This document shows positions 62,965 to 64,000 of a DNA stretch of 64,000 nucleotides, in pieces (position 1 is the first letter of the stretch; every line of letters starts with the position of its first letter). The notes under the pieces are model-generated. The model did not search any database. It worked only from the letters and a program-made list of their open reading frames with translations, and had not been told where the DNA came from. The position numbers and the translations under genes are program-made. Source of the stretch: Pseudomonas oryzicola (GTDB taxonomy: Bacteria > Pseudomonadota > Gammaproteobacteria > Pseudomonadales > Pseudomonadaceae); the NCBI RefSeq assembly GCF_014269185.2, contig NZ_JABWRZ020000001.1, positions 149,001 through 213,000 on the forward strand, written 5' to 3'.

Positions 62965-63853
62965 GATCCCACTGCCATTGGCTGCACGCGACAGCATCGT
63001 GGGCATGCAGGCTCTCTGCATGTTCCACGCGCAGTTTGAAGGCCGTGCTCCATTCAACTTGTCGCAACGCCTTATGCAAACGTCGAGCGGCGTCTTCGCA
63101 GAACATCAGGTTCTGGCCATTGGCCAAAGCGAAGGCTTGTTCGTCGGCGCGCTTGACGGCGGTCTGAACCGCAGTCCCCAAGCTCGCCTCCACGCGATCG
63201 ATCAGCTCGGTGATCGGCAACTGCTGCTGATTGCTGTGTAGCCTCACTTGGACATGCGCGTTACTGCGTTGGCTATGGGGTGTCGCGACGATGCCGTCGG
63301 CGCTACCAAGCCACTGCAACACAGCCGCCTTGTCGACTTGGTCGGTGCTGAAATCCGCCTGGAACTGATGCTGAATCAGTTGTCGTGCGAGCGCAGCCGA
63401 GCACGGGCAGGTCGATGAGTAAGGAACGCAGACGAATAGTTCCACGTGGAACATTTCTTTCTCAATCTTCGCATCGACCGTTACGTCATAGCTTTTCCAG
63501 CCGTGCAAGGGGCTGACCAGAGCGGGCCGTTTCAGCAGATGTTCAAAGCGCAAGCGCAGATAGGCCGAGGCAGAAAGCCCTTCATGACTGTCCAGGAAAT
63601 CAGACAGCAGCTGGCGAATGGCGTGCGGTGCAAGGGGCTGATGCTCCAGTTTTTCCAGGGCAAGGTATAGCCGCGACATATGGATGCCACGTGAGCTGCC
63701 GTCTATCAGGCTCACGCCAGCATCCACCGTAGCAGCGGCGGAGCGTCCTTCGAACCATATCGGCACGGCGATCCCGCACATTCCCACCCAGTTCAAAGGC
63801 AAGGTGTATTCCTGGGTCTGTGCGGCAATGTCGGGGAGTTTGAGCTGGGTCAT
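62948..63853 (-). CDS. folE2: GTP cyclohydrolase FolE2
   Basis: A 301-residue GTP cyclohydrolase I type IB, the zinc-independent alternative for the first step of folate/queuosine synthesis. The family core YSSTCPCSAALARQLIQHQF carries the metal-binding Cys. The C-terminal half contains HVQVRLHSNQQQLPITELID. The start at 63853 (MTQLKLPDIAAQ) fits the usual length. FolE2 is normally induced by zinc shortage. A third perfect parS lies inside the gene (63439-63452), again encoding Phe-His-Val-Glu. Confidence 0.93.
   Translation of the reverse strand: MTQLKLPDIAAQTQEYTLPLNWVGMCGIAVPIWFEGRSAAATVDAGVSLIDGSSRGIHMSRLYLALEKLEHQPLAPHAIRQLLSDFLDSHEGLSASAYLRLRFEHLLKRPALVSPLHGWKSYDVTVDAKIEKEMFHVELFVCVPYSSTCPCSAALARQLIQHQFQADFSTDQVDKAAVLQWLGSADGIVATPHSQRSNAHVQVRLHSNQQQLPITELIDRVEASLGTAVQTAVKRADEQAFALANGQNLMFCEDAARRLHKALRQVEWSTAFKLRVEHAESLHAHDAVACSQWQWDLSYAA
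63439..63452. other. parS centromere-like site inside folE2
   Basis: A third perfect GTTCCACGTGGAAC, extended to a 15-mer by A on the right, and in frame encoding FHVE in FolE2 (EMFHVELFV). It lies about 44.6 kb from oriC (dnaA-rpmH gap), on the side away from the recF copies. Confidence 0.9.
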
Positions 63854-63877
63854 CTGGCGTTCCAAACAATTAGGGTG

Positions 63878-64000
63878 TCAGCGGCAGCCGGCGATCAAAC
63901 TGCAATGCAGGCTGAAGCGCCGACCACTGGAGCTGGAAACACGGTTCACGGTGGTCCAGCCGATGCGGCGGCTATAACCCACCCAAGCCTCGCCATCGCT
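63878..64000 (-). CDS. C-terminal end of an unidentified gene upstream of folE2
   Basis: An open minus-strand frame runs from the window edge to a TGA at 63878-63880: 40 codons beginning SDGEAWVGYSRR and ending IAGCR, with third positions mostly G or C as in real genes here. The start is beyond the window. It lies 24 bases before folE2 in the same direction. I do not recognise the family, and the assignment rests on codon use and spacing only. Confidence 0.4.
   Translation of the reverse strand, partial: SDGEAWVGYSRRIGWTTVNRVSSSSGRRFSLHCSLIAGCR

Overview
The window is a contiguous stretch of a Pseudomonas chromosome, most likely of the P. putida group. The evidence is the gene order gyrB-recF-dnaN-dnaA / rpmH-rnpA-yidD-yidC-mnmE / mnmG-rsmG-parA-parB-atpIBEFHAGDC-glmU-glmR-glmS, high-GC codon use, P. 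putida-type REP palindromes, and two DnaA-box-rich origin-like regions flanking rpmH...mnmE. This assignment comes from reading the sequence and general knowledge, not from a database search.

Layout. 1-2.8 kb: end of glyS, gmhB and plsC. 3-6.4 kb: an MHS-type MFS carrier and a GMC oxidoreductase on the minus strand, next to a divergent LysR gene. 7.4-12.2 kb: a sulfide/persulfide module (TauE-like exporter, SQR-like flavoprotein, persulfide dioxygenase) divergent from a FisR-like sigma-54 activator that keeps three sensor-type cysteines. A decayed SDR gene follows. 12.3-27.9 kb: the replication-origin block, with oriC between dnaA and rpmH, a second DnaA-box cluster before mnmG, and parAB. 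Two parS palindromes lie inside recF, and a third lies far away inside folE2 near the right edge. 28-39.5 kb: the complete F1Fo ATP synthase operon, then glmU, a DeoR-type regulator and glmS.

39.5-53.2 kb is the accessory region, directly downstream of glmS, the classic attTn7 neighbourhood. It carries a LysE-type exporter and a complete acyl-homoserine-lactone pair: luxR and luxI are convergent, with a perfect lux-box-like palindrome upstream of luxI. A tightly coupled biosynthetic operon follows: FabF-like ketosynthase, MaoC-like hotdog protein, discrete acyl carrier protein, AurF-type diiron oxygenase, CrtI-like flavoprotein, alpha/beta hydrolase, FabG-like reductase, second CrtI-like flavoprotein, 7Fe-type ferredoxin, third CrtI/RetSat-like flavoprotein and a small membrane protein. 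I infer a quorum-regulated pathway that builds an ACP-bound acyl chain and then desaturates or oxygenates it. I cannot match the gene set to a named natural product, and it is the best candidate here for an undescribed system.

53.3-64 kb: core lipid and metabolic genes (lpd, cfa, cls, a DUF3617 protein, folE2). Between cfa and cls lies a seven-gene minus-strand metal (probably copper) resistance island with a YHS-domain P1B ATPase, a Met-rich periplasmic protein and several small membrane proteins. The window ends in the last codons of another minus-strand reading frame.
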